DNA from: Auraticoccus monumenti | GTDB taxonomy: Bacteria; Actinomycetota; Actinomycetes; Propionibacteriales; Propionibacteriaceae | Direction of reading: 5' to 3' | NCBI RefSeq assembly: GCF_900101785.1 | Contig: NZ_LT629688.1 | Location: 2,170,001-2,234,000, forward strand | Length of the DNA: 64,000 bases | Notes under the pieces: model-generated | Told to the model about the DNA's origin: nothing | The model's input: only the letters and a program-made list of their open reading frames with translations | Database searches by the model: none | Translations under genes and position numbers: made by a program | In this document: piece after piece, positions 7,238 through 14,900 of the stretch | Numbering within the stretch: position 1 is the first letter of the stretch | Layout of the letters: each line of letters starts with the position of its first letter

Positions 7238-8137
7238 ATGCGCAAGCTGATCGTGCTGGCGGTGGTGGGGCTGCTGGCGCAGCTGGTCGACGGCAGCCTG
7301 GGCATGGGGTACGGCGTCACGTCGTCCACCCTGCTGGTGGCGGTGGCGGGGCTGACCCCGGCGGCGGCCTCGGCCTCGGTGCACATCTCCGAGATCGTCA
7401 CCAACGCCGCCTCCGGCCTCAGCCACTGGCGGCTGAAGAACGTCGACTGGGGGGTGGTGGCCCGGATCGCCGGTCCCGGCGCGGTCGGCGCCTTCCTCGG
7501 CGCGACGGTGCTGAGCTCGATCTCCACCGAGGTCGCCGCACCGGTGATGAGCACCATCCTGCTCGCCCTGGGCCTCTACATCATCATCCGCTTCGTGGCC
7601 GGGATCCGGCCCCGGATCGGTCGCCCCCTCGGGTTCAGGGCCCTCGGCCCGCTGGGTCTGTTCGCCGGGTTCATCGACGCCACCGGGGGCGGCGGCTGGG
7701 GACCGGTCGGCACCCCGGCGCTGCTGGCCGACGGACGGCTCCAGCCCCGCAAGGTGGTGGGCTCCATCGACACCGCCGAGCTCGCGGTCAGCGTCTCGGC
7801 CAGCATCGGCTTCCTGGTCGGGCTGGGTGCGGCCGGCATCAGCTGGTCCTTCGCCCTGGCGCTGATGATCGGCGGCGTGGTCGCCGCACCGCTCGCCGCC
7901 CTGCTGGTCCGCCACGCCCCGGCGCACCTGCTCGGGGTCGTGGTCGGCGGCATGATCGTGCTGACCAACTCCCGCACGCTGCTGCGGGCCGGCGGGGTGG
8001 ACGAGACGACCCGCTGGGGCCTCTACGCGGTCGTCGTGCTGCTGGTGGCGGCCTCGCTGGTGTGGACCGTCCGCCGGGCCCGCCGACGCACCGACCAGGC
8101 ACCTGCCGCCGAGGTCGAGGACGTCAGCGTCAGCTGA
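7238..8137 (+). CDS. Sulfite exporter TauE/SafE (TSUP) family transporter
   Basis: The 299-residue protein has about eight membrane helices in two related halves, with GMGYGVTSSTLL near the N-terminus and the matching GGGGWGPVGTPALL at about residue 150, the hallmark of TSUP transporters. These proteins move sulfite, sulfoacetate or other sulfur or organic anions. ATG 7238 follows a GGGAGG site. The upstream Rrf2 regulator suggests control by sulfur status. The 3' end overlaps the convergent glucosidase gene by 8 bp. Confidence 0.88.
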   Translation: MRKLIVLAVVGLLAQLVDGSLGMGYGVTSSTLLVAVAGLTPAAASASVHISEIVTNAASGLSHWRLKNVDWGVVARIAGPGAVGAFLGATVLSSISTEVAAPVMSTILLALGLYIIIRFVAGIRPRIGRPLGFRALGPLGLFAGFIDATGGGGWGPVGTPALLADGRLQPRKVVGSIDTAELAVSVSASIGFLVGLGAAGISWSFALALMIGGVVAAPLAALLVRHAPAHLLGVVVGGMIVLTNSRTLLRAGGVDETTRWGLYAVVVLLVAASLVWTVRRARRRTDQAPAAEVEDVSVS

Positions 8138-10385
8138 GGTCGCCCGTCCGAGCGCGCCAGGCCGCGGTCATCCGCCCCAGGGCCTCGTGGTCGGGGGTCA
8201 TCGTGCCGAAGTTGGCCAGGGTGCTCATCGGCATGCTGCCGACCACGCTGAGCAGGTCGCTGTCCAGCACCGCCGCCGGCTGACCCGCCGCCGCCTCGGC
8301 GGCCAGGAGCTCACGACCCACCGGGTCCGCCACCCACTCCGCCAGCGTCGACCCCGCGGTCAGCGGCTCGGCCAGCCGCGGTGCGTCGACCTCGATGCTG
8401 CGGGTCAGCGGCAGGTCCCGCGAGCTGTGGCCGACGGCGACCTCGAAGGTGCCCGCCTCGACCGCCCAGCGGCCCTGCCGGGTGGCCCAGAAGGAGAAGG
8501 CGCGCTGGTCGAGCACGACCCGCACCCGCTCCGAGGCGCCGGCGGCCAGGCGGACCTTGGTGAAGCCCTTGAGCTCCCGCGGCGGCCGGGCGACGCTGGC
8601 GTCGGGGTCGCCGACGTAGACCTGCACCACCTCCGCGCCCTCGCGCCGGCCGGTGTTGGTCACGGTCACCTCGACGGTGGCCGCGAGGCTGCCGGCGGCC
8701 ACCGATCCCGTGGTGGTGACCTCGAGGTCGGATAGCGCGAAGGTCGTGTAGGAGAGGCCGAAGCCGAAGGGGAAGGCGACGTCGAGCCGGGAGGCGTCGT
8801 AGCCGCGGTAGCCGATGAAGACGCCCTCGCCGTAGCGCACCACCTGCGCCTCCCCGGGGAAGTTCAGGGAGGACGAGCTGTCCTCCAGCCGGTGCGGGAC
8901 GGTCTCGGCCAGCCGCCCGGCCGGGTTGACCCGCCCGGTGAGCACGTCGGCGATGCCCCCGGCCGCCGCCTGCCCGCCCAGCCAGGCCTCCAGCAGGGCA
9001 CCGGCGTGGGGGAGGACGTCGCCCAGCACGACGGTCGACCCGTTGACCAGGACCACGACCACGCGCGGGTTGGCCGCCGCGACCGCGGCGAGCAGCGCGA
9101 GCTGGTTGGCCGGGAGGTCCAGGTGGGTGCGGTCGAAGCCCTCGGACTCGTCGGCGGCGGGCAGCCCGAGGACCACCACGACGGTGTCCGCGCCGGCGGC
9201 GACCTCCACCGCCTCCGCCCGCAGCGCCTCGTCCTGCCCGGTGGTGCCGATGCCGTAGCCCGCGGCGAAGGGCACCTCGCCCCGCTCGGCCCGCAGCTCC
9301 TCGAGCAGCACGTCCACCCGGGTCGGCTCGACCTGCGAGGAGCCGGCACCCTGGAACCGCGGCGTGCGGGCCAGCTCACCCACCACCGCCAGTGAGGTGT
9401 CGGGGGCCAGCGGCAGCAGGCCCTCGTTGACCAGCAGCACCACCGACTCCGCCGCGGCCTCGCGGGCCAGCGCGTGGTGGGCGTCGACGTCGAAGGTCTC
9501 GTCCAGGTCGAGCACGGCCGCGCCCTTGCTGACCAGCTCCAGCACCGTCCGGGCGCGGGCGTCCAGCACCTCCGGCGGCACCTCGCCCGAGGCCACCGCG
9601 GCAACCACCTCGCCGGGGCTGCGGGGCGCCGGAGGCATCTCGAGGTCCAGCCCGGCCAGCAGCGCGGGCACCCGGTGGTACACCGCACCCCAGTCGGAGA
9701 CGACCAGGCCCTGGAAGCCCCACTCCTCGCGCAGCACCGTGGTCAGCAGCCAGGGGTTCTCCGAGGCCGACAGCCCGTTGACCTTGTTGTAGGCGCACAT
9801 CACCGTCCAGGGCTGGCTGGCCGTGACCACCCGCTCGAAGGCGGGCAGGTAGATCTCCCGGAGGGTCCGCTCGTCCACCTGGGCGTCCACCCGGAGCCGG
9901 TCGGTCTCCTGGTTGTTGGCCGCGTAGTGCTTGACCGAGGTGCCCACCCCCTGGGACTGGATCCCGTCCACGATGCCCACGGCCAGCTCACCGGCCAGGA
10001 AGGGGTCCTCGGAGAAGTACTCGAAGTTGCGCCCGCACAGCGGGGAGCGCTTCATGTTGATGCCGGGGCCCAGGACGACCGAGAGCCGGCAGGCGCGCGC
10101 CTCGCGGCCGAGCGCCTCACCGATGCGCCGCAGCAGCGACGGGTCCCAGCTGGAGGCGACGGCCGAGGCGGTGGGGAAGCAGGTGGCCGGGAGCGAGCCG
10201 CCGAGACCGACGTGGTCCCCGTCGCCGGGCTGGGCCCGCAGGCCGTGCGGGCCGTCGGAGACCATGATCCGCGGGACGCCGAGGCGCTCCACCGGTGCGG
10301 TGTACCAGAAGCCGGAGCCGCTGGTCAGCGACGCCTTCTCCTCCACGGTCAGCTGGTCGAGCAGTCGCTCCACGTCGAGGGGCAT
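8130..10385 (-). CDS. Glycoside hydrolase family 3 beta-glucosidase-like enzyme
   Basis: The 751-residue protein has the GH3 N-terminal barrel (about residues 30-300), the GH3 C-terminal domain (about 330-560) and a fibronectin-III-like domain (about 610-690). The catalytic nucleophile is Asp231 in the VVSDWGA motif, and KHYAANNQE and GRNFEYFSEDP are substrate-site motifs. No signal peptide is seen, so it is probably cytoplasmic and acts on imported beta-glucosides or related oligosaccharides. ATG 10385 has a GGAAAGG site about 9 bp upstream. An upstream extension of the frame exists but lacks family similarity. Confidence 0.93.
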   Translation of the reverse strand: MPLDVERLLDQLTVEEKASLTSGSGFWYTAPVERLGVPRIMVSDGPHGLRAQPGDGDHVGLGGSLPATCFPTASAVASSWDPSLLRRIGEALGREARACRLSVVLGPGINMKRSPLCGRNFEYFSEDPFLAGELAVGIVDGIQSQGVGTSVKHYAANNQETDRLRVDAQVDERTLREIYLPAFERVVTASQPWTVMCAYNKVNGLSASENPWLLTTVLREEWGFQGLVVSDWGAVYHRVPALLAGLDLEMPPAPRSPGEVVAAVASGEVPPEVLDARARTVLELVSKGAAVLDLDETFDVDAHHALAREAAAESVVLLVNEGLLPLAPDTSLAVVGELARTPRFQGAGSSQVEPTRVDVLLEELRAERGEVPFAAGYGIGTTGQDEALRAEAVEVAAGADTVVVVLGLPAADESEGFDRTHLDLPANQLALLAAVAAANPRVVVVLVNGSTVVLGDVLPHAGALLEAWLGGQAAAGGIADVLTGRVNPAGRLAETVPHRLEDSSSSLNFPGEAQVVRYGEGVFIGYRGYDASRLDVAFPFGFGLSYTTFALSDLEVTTTGSVAAGSLAATVEVTVTNTGRREGAEVVQVYVGDPDASVARPPRELKGFTKVRLAAGASERVRVVLDQRAFSFWATRQGRWAVEAGTFEVAVGHSSRDLPLTRSIEVDAPRLAEPLTAGSTLAEWVADPVGRELLAAEAAAGQPAAVLDSDLLSVVGSMPMSTLANFGTMTPDHEALGRMTAAWRARTGDLS

Positions 10386-10441
10386 CGTCGCGCCTTTCCT
10401 TCGGCCGGTCCGCGCGGCGTCGCGCGGGTGCCCATCGTGTC

Positions 10442-11071
10442 TCAGGCCTCCGACGTCCGCAGCACCCGGGTGGGGGTGACCACCACGTCCACCCGGACGT
10501 CCCAGGGCTGGCTGGGCAGCGTCGACAGCACCTCGTCGTCGTTCAGCAGGGCCACCAGGACCGCGTCGGGGGCGGCGTGGGGGAGGGCCCGGTCGTACCA
10601 GCCGCCGCCGGTGCCCAGCCGGTCGCCGGCCGCGGTGGCGGCCAGGGCGGCGCACACCACCACCGAGGCCCGTCCGAGCGCCGCCGGCCCCAGCCCCTCG
10701 GCGTCGGGCTCGGGGATGCCGAAGGGGCCGCTGCGCAGCGGGGTGCCGCCGGAGTACGCGGCCCAGTCCGGGCCCGGCCGGCGGGTGCCGTCGGAGCGGC
10801 GGCCCATCAGCGGCAGCAGCACCGGGACGTCCTGGGCTGCGAGCCAGCCCACCAGCCGGGTGGTGGACGGCTCGGCGCCGGTGCTCAGGTAGGCCGCGAC
10901 GGTCGGCTCGCCGCCGGGGTGGCCGAACAGCTCGCGGACGCGCTCGAAGCGGGCCAGGTCGTCGGCCTCGCGCTCCTCGGCCGACCGTGAGGCCCGACGG
11001 TGGCGGACCGCCTCCCGCAGCATGTCCTTGGCCCCGGCCAGGGCGCGGGCGTCGGCGTCGGCGGAGGGCAT
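10442..11071 (-). CDS. 5-formyltetrahydrofolate cyclo-ligase
   Basis: The 209-residue protein converts 5-formyl-THF to 5,10-methenyl-THF with ATP, returning folate to one-carbon metabolism. The family motif GDRLGTGGGWYDR lies near residue 150. The N-terminal R-x2-R region (HRRASRSAEER) binds ATP. ATG 11071 lies 6 nt after a TACCCT -10 box, so the mRNA is probably leaderless. The gene diverges from moeA with only 18 bp between start codons, an order shared with mycobacteria. Confidence 0.92.
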   Translation of the reverse strand: MPSADADARALAGAKDMLREAVRHRRASRSAEEREADDLARFERVRELFGHPGGEPTVAAYLSTGAEPSTTRLVGWLAAQDVPVLLPLMGRRSDGTRRPGPDWAAYSGGTPLRSGPFGIPEPDAEGLGPAALGRASVVVCAALAATAAGDRLGTGGGWYDRALPHAAPDAVLVALLNDDEVLSTLPSQPWDVRVDVVVTPTRVLRTSEA

Positions 11072-11076
11072 TCCCC

Positions 11077-11083
11077 TAGGGTA
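11077..11083. promoter_or_regulatory. Overlapping divergent -10 boxes of a bidirectional leaderless promoter
   Basis: On the plus strand TAGGGT (11077-11082) stands 7 nt before ATG 11090. On the minus strand TACCCT (11083-11078) stands 6 nt before ATG 11071. The two hexamers share 5 bp, and both mRNAs would begin at or next to their start codons. Confidence 0.55.
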
Positions 11084-11089
11084 AGGGGC

Positions 11090-12415
11090 ATGGCACTGTT
11101 CGGCCGGAGGAAGAAGCAGCAGGAGGACGTGGTCGAGGTCGCGGAGACGCCGACCCTCCCGCCGCCTCCGCCGACCGACGCGGGCGGTCTGCGCTCGATG
11201 GAGGACCACCGCGCCTACCTGCTGGAGCAGATCGAGCAGCTGCCCGCCTTCGGCCAGCAGATCCTGGATGCGATCGACCTCAGCATCTGCGAGGACATCG
11301 AGTCCGACATCGACCTCCCCGGCTTCGACAACTCCGCGATGGACGGCTACGCGGTGCACGCCGCCGACACCGTCGGTGCCGAGGAGGGGCAGCCGGTGGT
11401 GCTCGCCGTGGTCGGTGAGGTCGCCGCCGGCGGGTGGAGCGAGGAGCCGCTGCCCCCGGGCACGGCGATCAAGATCATGACCGGGGCGCCGATCCCCGAG
11501 GGTGCGGACAGCGTGGTGCCCTACGAGGTGACCGACCGCGGCAGCGACGACGTGGCCATCCGCGTCCCGGCCCGCACCGGGCAGCACATCCGCCGCCGCG
11601 GCGAGGACGTCACCGAGGGTGACCTGATGATGCGGACCGGCGAGCGGCTGGGCGCCCGCACCATCGGGCTGCTGGCCGCGATCGGCGTGGACAAGGTGAT
11701 GGTGCGGCCCCGTCCCCGGGTGGTGGTGCTGGCCACCGGCTCGGAGCTGGTCGAACCCGGGCGCCCGCTGGAGAACCCGGCCCAGCTCTACGACTCCAAC
11801 TCCTACCTGCTGGCCGGGGCCGCCCGGGCCGACGGCGCCCAGGTGTTCCGGGTCGGTCTGGTGGGCGACGACGCCGAGGCGATCAAGCAGTCGATCTCCG
11901 ACCAGCTGGTGCGGGCGGACCTGATCATCACCACCGGCGGGGTGAGCCAGGGCGACTACGACCTCGTGAAGGCCGTGATGCCCGAGCTCGGGATGACCGA
12001 CTTCTGCCAGGTGGCGATGCAGCCGGGCAAGCCGCAGGGCTTCGGGCTGATCGGTGAGGACCGGGTGCCGATGATCATGCTGCCGGGCAACCCGGTCAGC
12101 GCCTACGTCTCCTACGAGGCCTTCGTCCGCCCGGTGATCCGCAAGCTGATGGGGATCGAGCCGCTGTTCCGTCCCCAGGTGCGCGCCATCGCCACCCACC
12201 TGATCCGCTCCGCGCCCGGGCGCAAGCAGTTCGCCCGCGGCGTCGTCACCACCGACCCGGGCGGACGCCGGCGCGTCACCGCGGTCGGCGGTCACGGCTC
12301 GCACCTGGTCAGCAACCTGGCCAAGGCCAACGCGCTGATCGTGATGGACCCCGACGTCGACCAGGTCGCGGCCGGTTCACCGGTGACGGTCTGGCTGCTC
12401 GACGAGAACGGCTGA
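11090..12415 (+). CDS. moeA: MoeA/Glp gephyrin-like molybdopterin molybdotransferase
   Basis: The 441-residue protein has the MoeA domain order. [11 protein letters not shown] (about residue 80) and [13 protein letters not shown] mark the substrate site, [11 protein letters not shown] marks the MoeA/MogA-like domain, and MLPGNPVSA and the beta-barrel C-terminus follow. A 40-residue charged and Pro-rich N-terminal extension precedes it. It may insert molybdate into molybdopterin. In corynebacteria, however, the paralog in this syntenic place (Glp) is a divisome partner of the membrane protein GlpR/SepX, encoded here four genes downstream. Both roles are possible; moaC and moaB next door favour cofactor synthesis. 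The start is leaderless. Confidence 0.9.
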   Translation: MALFGRRKKQQEDVVEVAETPTLPPPPPTDAGGLRSMEDHRAYLLEQIEQLPAFGQQILDAIDLSICEDIESDIDLPGFDNSAMDGYAVHAADTVGAEEGQPVVLAVVGEVAAGGWSEEPLPPGTAIKIMTGAPIPEGADSVVPYEVTDRGSDDVAIRVPARTGQHIRRRGEDVTEGDLMMRTGERLGARTIGLLAAIGVDKVMVRPRPRVVVLATGSELVEPGRPLENPAQLYDSNSYLLAGAARADGAQVFRVGLVGDDAEAIKQSISDQLVRADLIITTGGVSQGDYDLVKAVMPELGMTDFCQVAMQPGKPQGFGLIGEDRVPMIMLPGNPVSAYVSYEAFVRPVIRKLMGIEPLFRPQVRAIATHLIRSAPGRKQFARGVVTTDPGGRRRVTAVGGHGSHLVSNLAKANALIVMDPDVDQVAAGSPVTVWLLDENG

Positions 12416-12420
12416 CGGCG

Positions 12421-12909
12421 GTGGACGGGCAGACGGGCGCGTTCCCGCACCTGGACGGGGCCGGGCGGGCGCTGATGGTCGACGTCTCCGCCAAGGAGGT
12501 CACCACCCGCACGGCCACCGCCGCCGGGACCGTGCTGCTCAGCGCGGAGTGCGTGACGGCGCTGCGCGACGACACGGTGCCGAAGGGCGACGCCCTGGCC
12601 GTGGCGCGGATCGCCGGCATCCAGGGGGCGAAGAAGACCCCGGACCTGGTCCCGCTCTGCCACCCGCTGCCGCTGAGCGGGGTCACCGTCGACCTCGACG
12701 TCGTCGACTCCGGCGTGGAGATCGTGGCCACGGTCCGCACCACCGGCCGGACCGGGGTGGAGATGGAGGCCCTGACCGCGGTCAGCGTGGCCGCGCTGGC
12801 GCTGGTGGACATGATCAAGGCGGTGGACCGGGAGGCGCGGATCACCGACGTCCGGGTGCTGGCCAAGGCCGGGGGCCGCAGCGGGAGCTGGACGCGTGAC
12901 GGCTCCTGA
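12421..12909 (+). CDS. moaC: Cyclic pyranopterin monophosphate synthase MoaC
   Basis: The 162-residue enzyme makes cyclic pyranopterin monophosphate, step 1 of molybdenum cofactor synthesis, together with MoaA (not in the window). The motifs [14 protein letters not shown] (about residues 76-89) and [11 protein letters not shown] are diagnostic, including the catalytic Lys and Asp region. It starts 5 bp after moeA and overlaps the next gene by 14 bp, so the genes form one operon. Confidence 0.95.
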   Translation: MDGQTGAFPHLDGAGRALMVDVSAKEVTTRTATAAGTVLLSAECVTALRDDTVPKGDALAVARIAGIQGAKKTPDLVPLCHPLPLSGVTVDLDVVDSGVEIVATVRTTGRTGVEMEALTAVSVAALALVDMIKAVDREARITDVRVLAKAGGRSGSWTRDGS

Positions 12910-13408
12910 GCACGCGCCCGCGCCGGAGGGGGCGCGGGCGGTCGCGGTGACCGTCTCGACGAGGGCGGCGGCCGGGGAGTACGAGGACCTGACCGGTCCG
13001 CTGATCGCCGGAGCGCTGCGGGAGTGGGGCTTCCACTGCCCCGAGCCGGTGGTCGTCCCCGACGGCGAGGACGTCGGCCGGGTGCTGACGGAGCAGGTGG
13101 CGGCCGGGGTCGACGTCGTGGTGACCACCGGCGGCACCGGTCTGAGCCCCAGCGACCGGACCCCGGAGCAGACCGCCCCGCTGCTGCAGCGCACGCTGCC
13201 GCTGCTGGCCGCCGAGATCGCCCGCCGCGGGGTGCAGAACGGCGTCCCGACCGCGGTGCTGAGCCGTGGGCTGGCCGGGGTGGCCGGACGCACGCTCGTG
13301 GTCAACCTCCCGGGCTCGCGCGGCGCGGTGCGCGACGGGCTGGCCGTGCTGGCCCCGGTCCTGGGTCACGCCGTCGCGCAGCTGCGCGGCGGCGGGGACC
13401 ACCGCTGA
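12896..13408 (+). CDS. moaB: MogA/MoaB-type molybdopterin adenylyltransferase
   Basis: The 170-residue protein binds molybdopterin and adenylates it before molybdate insertion. The family motif [15 protein letters not shown] lies near residues 77-91, and NLPGSRGAV at about 138-146. GTG 12896 overlaps moaC by 14 bp. MogA and MoaB cannot be told apart by eye; MoaB is chosen because actinobacteria usually carry that form. Confidence 0.92.
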   Translation: MTAPEHAPAPEGARAVAVTVSTRAAAGEYEDLTGPLIAGALREWGFHCPEPVVVPDGEDVGRVLTEQVAAGVDVVVTTGGTGLSPSDRTPEQTAPLLQRTLPLLAAEIARRGVQNGVPTAVLSRGLAGVAGRTLVVNLPGSRGAVRDGLAVLAPVLGHAVAQLRGGGDHR

Positions 13409-13430
13409 GCCGGGCTCGGAGGAGGGGGCG

Positions 13431-14063
13431 GTGAGGGAGGTCCAGTGGCCGGTGGCGCTGACGCACGCGCGGCCCGACGGCACCCAGCTCCGGCTGCAGC
13501 CGATCCGGCGACGTGACCGGGCCGCCTGGACCGAGGTCCGCGGGCGGAACGCCACCTGGCTGCGCCGGTGGGAGGCCACGCTCCCCCCCGGATCGCCGCC
13601 CGGACCGGCCAGCTTCGCCGCGCTGGTGCGGCTGCTGGTCGGGCAGGCCCGCCAGGGGCGGGCCATGCCCTGGCTGATCCACCTGTCCGAGGGGGCGGAC
13701 CAGCCGTTCGCCCTGGTCGGCCAGCTGACCGTGTCCGGGATCGTCGGCGGGTCGGCGGCCTGGGGGCAGATCGGGTACTGGGTGGACCAGCGGGTGGCCG
13801 GGCGGGGGATCGTCCCGACCGCGGTGGCGATGGCGGTCGACCACTGCTTCGGCACCGTGGGCATGCACCGGATCGAGATCGCCATCCGTCCCGAGAACGC
13901 GGCCAGCCTGCGGGTGGTGGACAAGCTGGGTCTCCGCCATGAGGGTCTGCGTCCCCGCTACCTCCACATCGACGGCGACTGGCGCGACCACCTGGTCTTC
14001 GCGCTCAACGCCGAGGAGGTCCCCGACGGGCTGCTGCAGCGCTGGGAGCGGCTCCGGGGCTGA
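13431..14063 (+). CDS. GNAT N-acetyltransferase, RimJ-like
   Basis: The 210-residue protein carries the RimJ/RimL fold: GQIGYWVDQRVAGRGI holds the acetyl-CoA site, and HRIEIAIRPENAASLRVVDKLGL the conserved Asn-x-Ala-S segment. GTG 13431 follows GGAGGAGGGGG. RimJ acetylates a ribosomal protein N-terminus in E. coli. The target here is unknown, but a rimJ-like gene between moeA and sepX is conserved in actinobacteria, which suggests a linked role. Confidence 0.88.
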   Translation: MREVQWPVALTHARPDGTQLRLQPIRRRDRAAWTEVRGRNATWLRRWEATLPPGSPPGPASFAALVRLLVGQARQGRAMPWLIHLSEGADQPFALVGQLTVSGIVGGSAAWGQIGYWVDQRVAGRGIVPTAVAMAVDHCFGTVGMHRIEIAIRPENAASLRVVDKLGLRHEGLRPRYLHIDGDWRDHLVFALNAEEVPDGLLQRWERLRG

Positions 14064-14136
14064 GTGCCGGGGGGTGCCCGGGGGATCGGCGGCCGACACT
14101 CCGGCCCGCCTGGGGAGCCGGGCGGCGCGCGGCTCC

Positions 14137-14142
14137 TATGCT
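14137..14142 (+). promoter_or_regulatory. Leaderless -10 box for sepX
   Basis: TATGCT lies 7 nt before GTG 14150, giving sepX a promoter of its own inside the cluster. It supports GTG 14150 over the in-frame ATG 14138, which is part of the box. Confidence 0.5.
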
Positions 14143-14149
14143 CGCCCCC

Positions 14150-14896
14150 GTGGGTACCGGACTGATCTTCCTCGCCATCGTCACAGCCTGGCTCGCCTAC
14201 CTCGTCCCGCTGTTCCTGCGTCGCCAGCAGGCCGACGTGGACGACGACCCGCGCGACAACTTCTCCTCCTCGGTGCGCATCGTCACCACGGGGGCCGCGC
14301 CGCTGCTGGACCACGACGGCGAGGCGATCGACGACGTCGAGGTGTCCACCCCGATGACCCGCCGCTCCGCGATCCGGGAGATCCGGCAGAGCGAGCGCCG
14401 GGCGGCGGCCCGACGTCGACGGGTGCTGCTGGTGCTGCTGGCCGGGCTCACCGTCTGCCTGGCCCTGGCCGGTCTGTCGGTCCTGCCGTGGTGGAGCCTG
14501 GCGGTGCCCGGCGGTCTGGTGCTGGTCTTCCTCGTCGTGGCCCGGTTCACCGTGGCCGCCATGGTGCGCAAGCACGACCGCGTGGTCGAGCGGATCCGCC
14601 GCGGCTCGGACGAGGAGACCGTGATGATCAAGCTCGGCTCGCTGCGCGCCGAGGCCGAGCCCACCGGCGCCGTCGCCACCCGTCCGGTGGCCGGTCTGTG
14701 GGAGCCGATCCCCGTGACCACCCCCACCTACGTCTCCAAGCCGTTGGCGCCGCGGACGGTCCGCACCATCGACCTCTCCGCCCCCGACGTCACCTCCTCG
14801 GGCCGGCGCGCCGAGCCCGTCCTGGCCGAGACGGCCCCGCTGGCCGTCACCCCGCCCCGCGAGCTGCCGGACCAGCCCCGCGCCGTCGGGGAGTAG
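14150..14896 (+). CDS. sepX: Divisome/polarity membrane protein SepX/GlpR
   Basis: The 248-residue protein starts with a membrane helix and the signature AWLAYLVPLFLRR (about residues 10-24). It has a long charged linker, two further close membrane helices (about 95-140) and a disordered C-terminus. The family is SepX in Streptomyces, a cell-division protein, and GlpR in corynebacteria, the receptor for Glp. Its place after moeA-like and rimJ-like genes is the conserved one. The C-terminal region is presumably the cytoplasmic Glp-binding part; this is inferred from the corynebacterial system. Confidence 0.85.
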   Translation: MGTGLIFLAIVTAWLAYLVPLFLRRQQADVDDDPRDNFSSSVRIVTTGAAPLLDHDGEAIDDVEVSTPMTRRSAIREIRQSERRAAARRRRVLLVLLAGLTVCLALAGLSVLPWWSLAVPGGLVLVFLVVARFTVAAMVRKHDRVVERIRRGSDEETVMIKLGSLRAEAEPTGAVATRPVAGLWEPIPVTTPTYVSKPLAPRTVRTIDLSAPDVTSSGRRAEPVLAETAPLAVTPPRELPDQPRAVGE

Positions 14897-14900
14897 CCGC

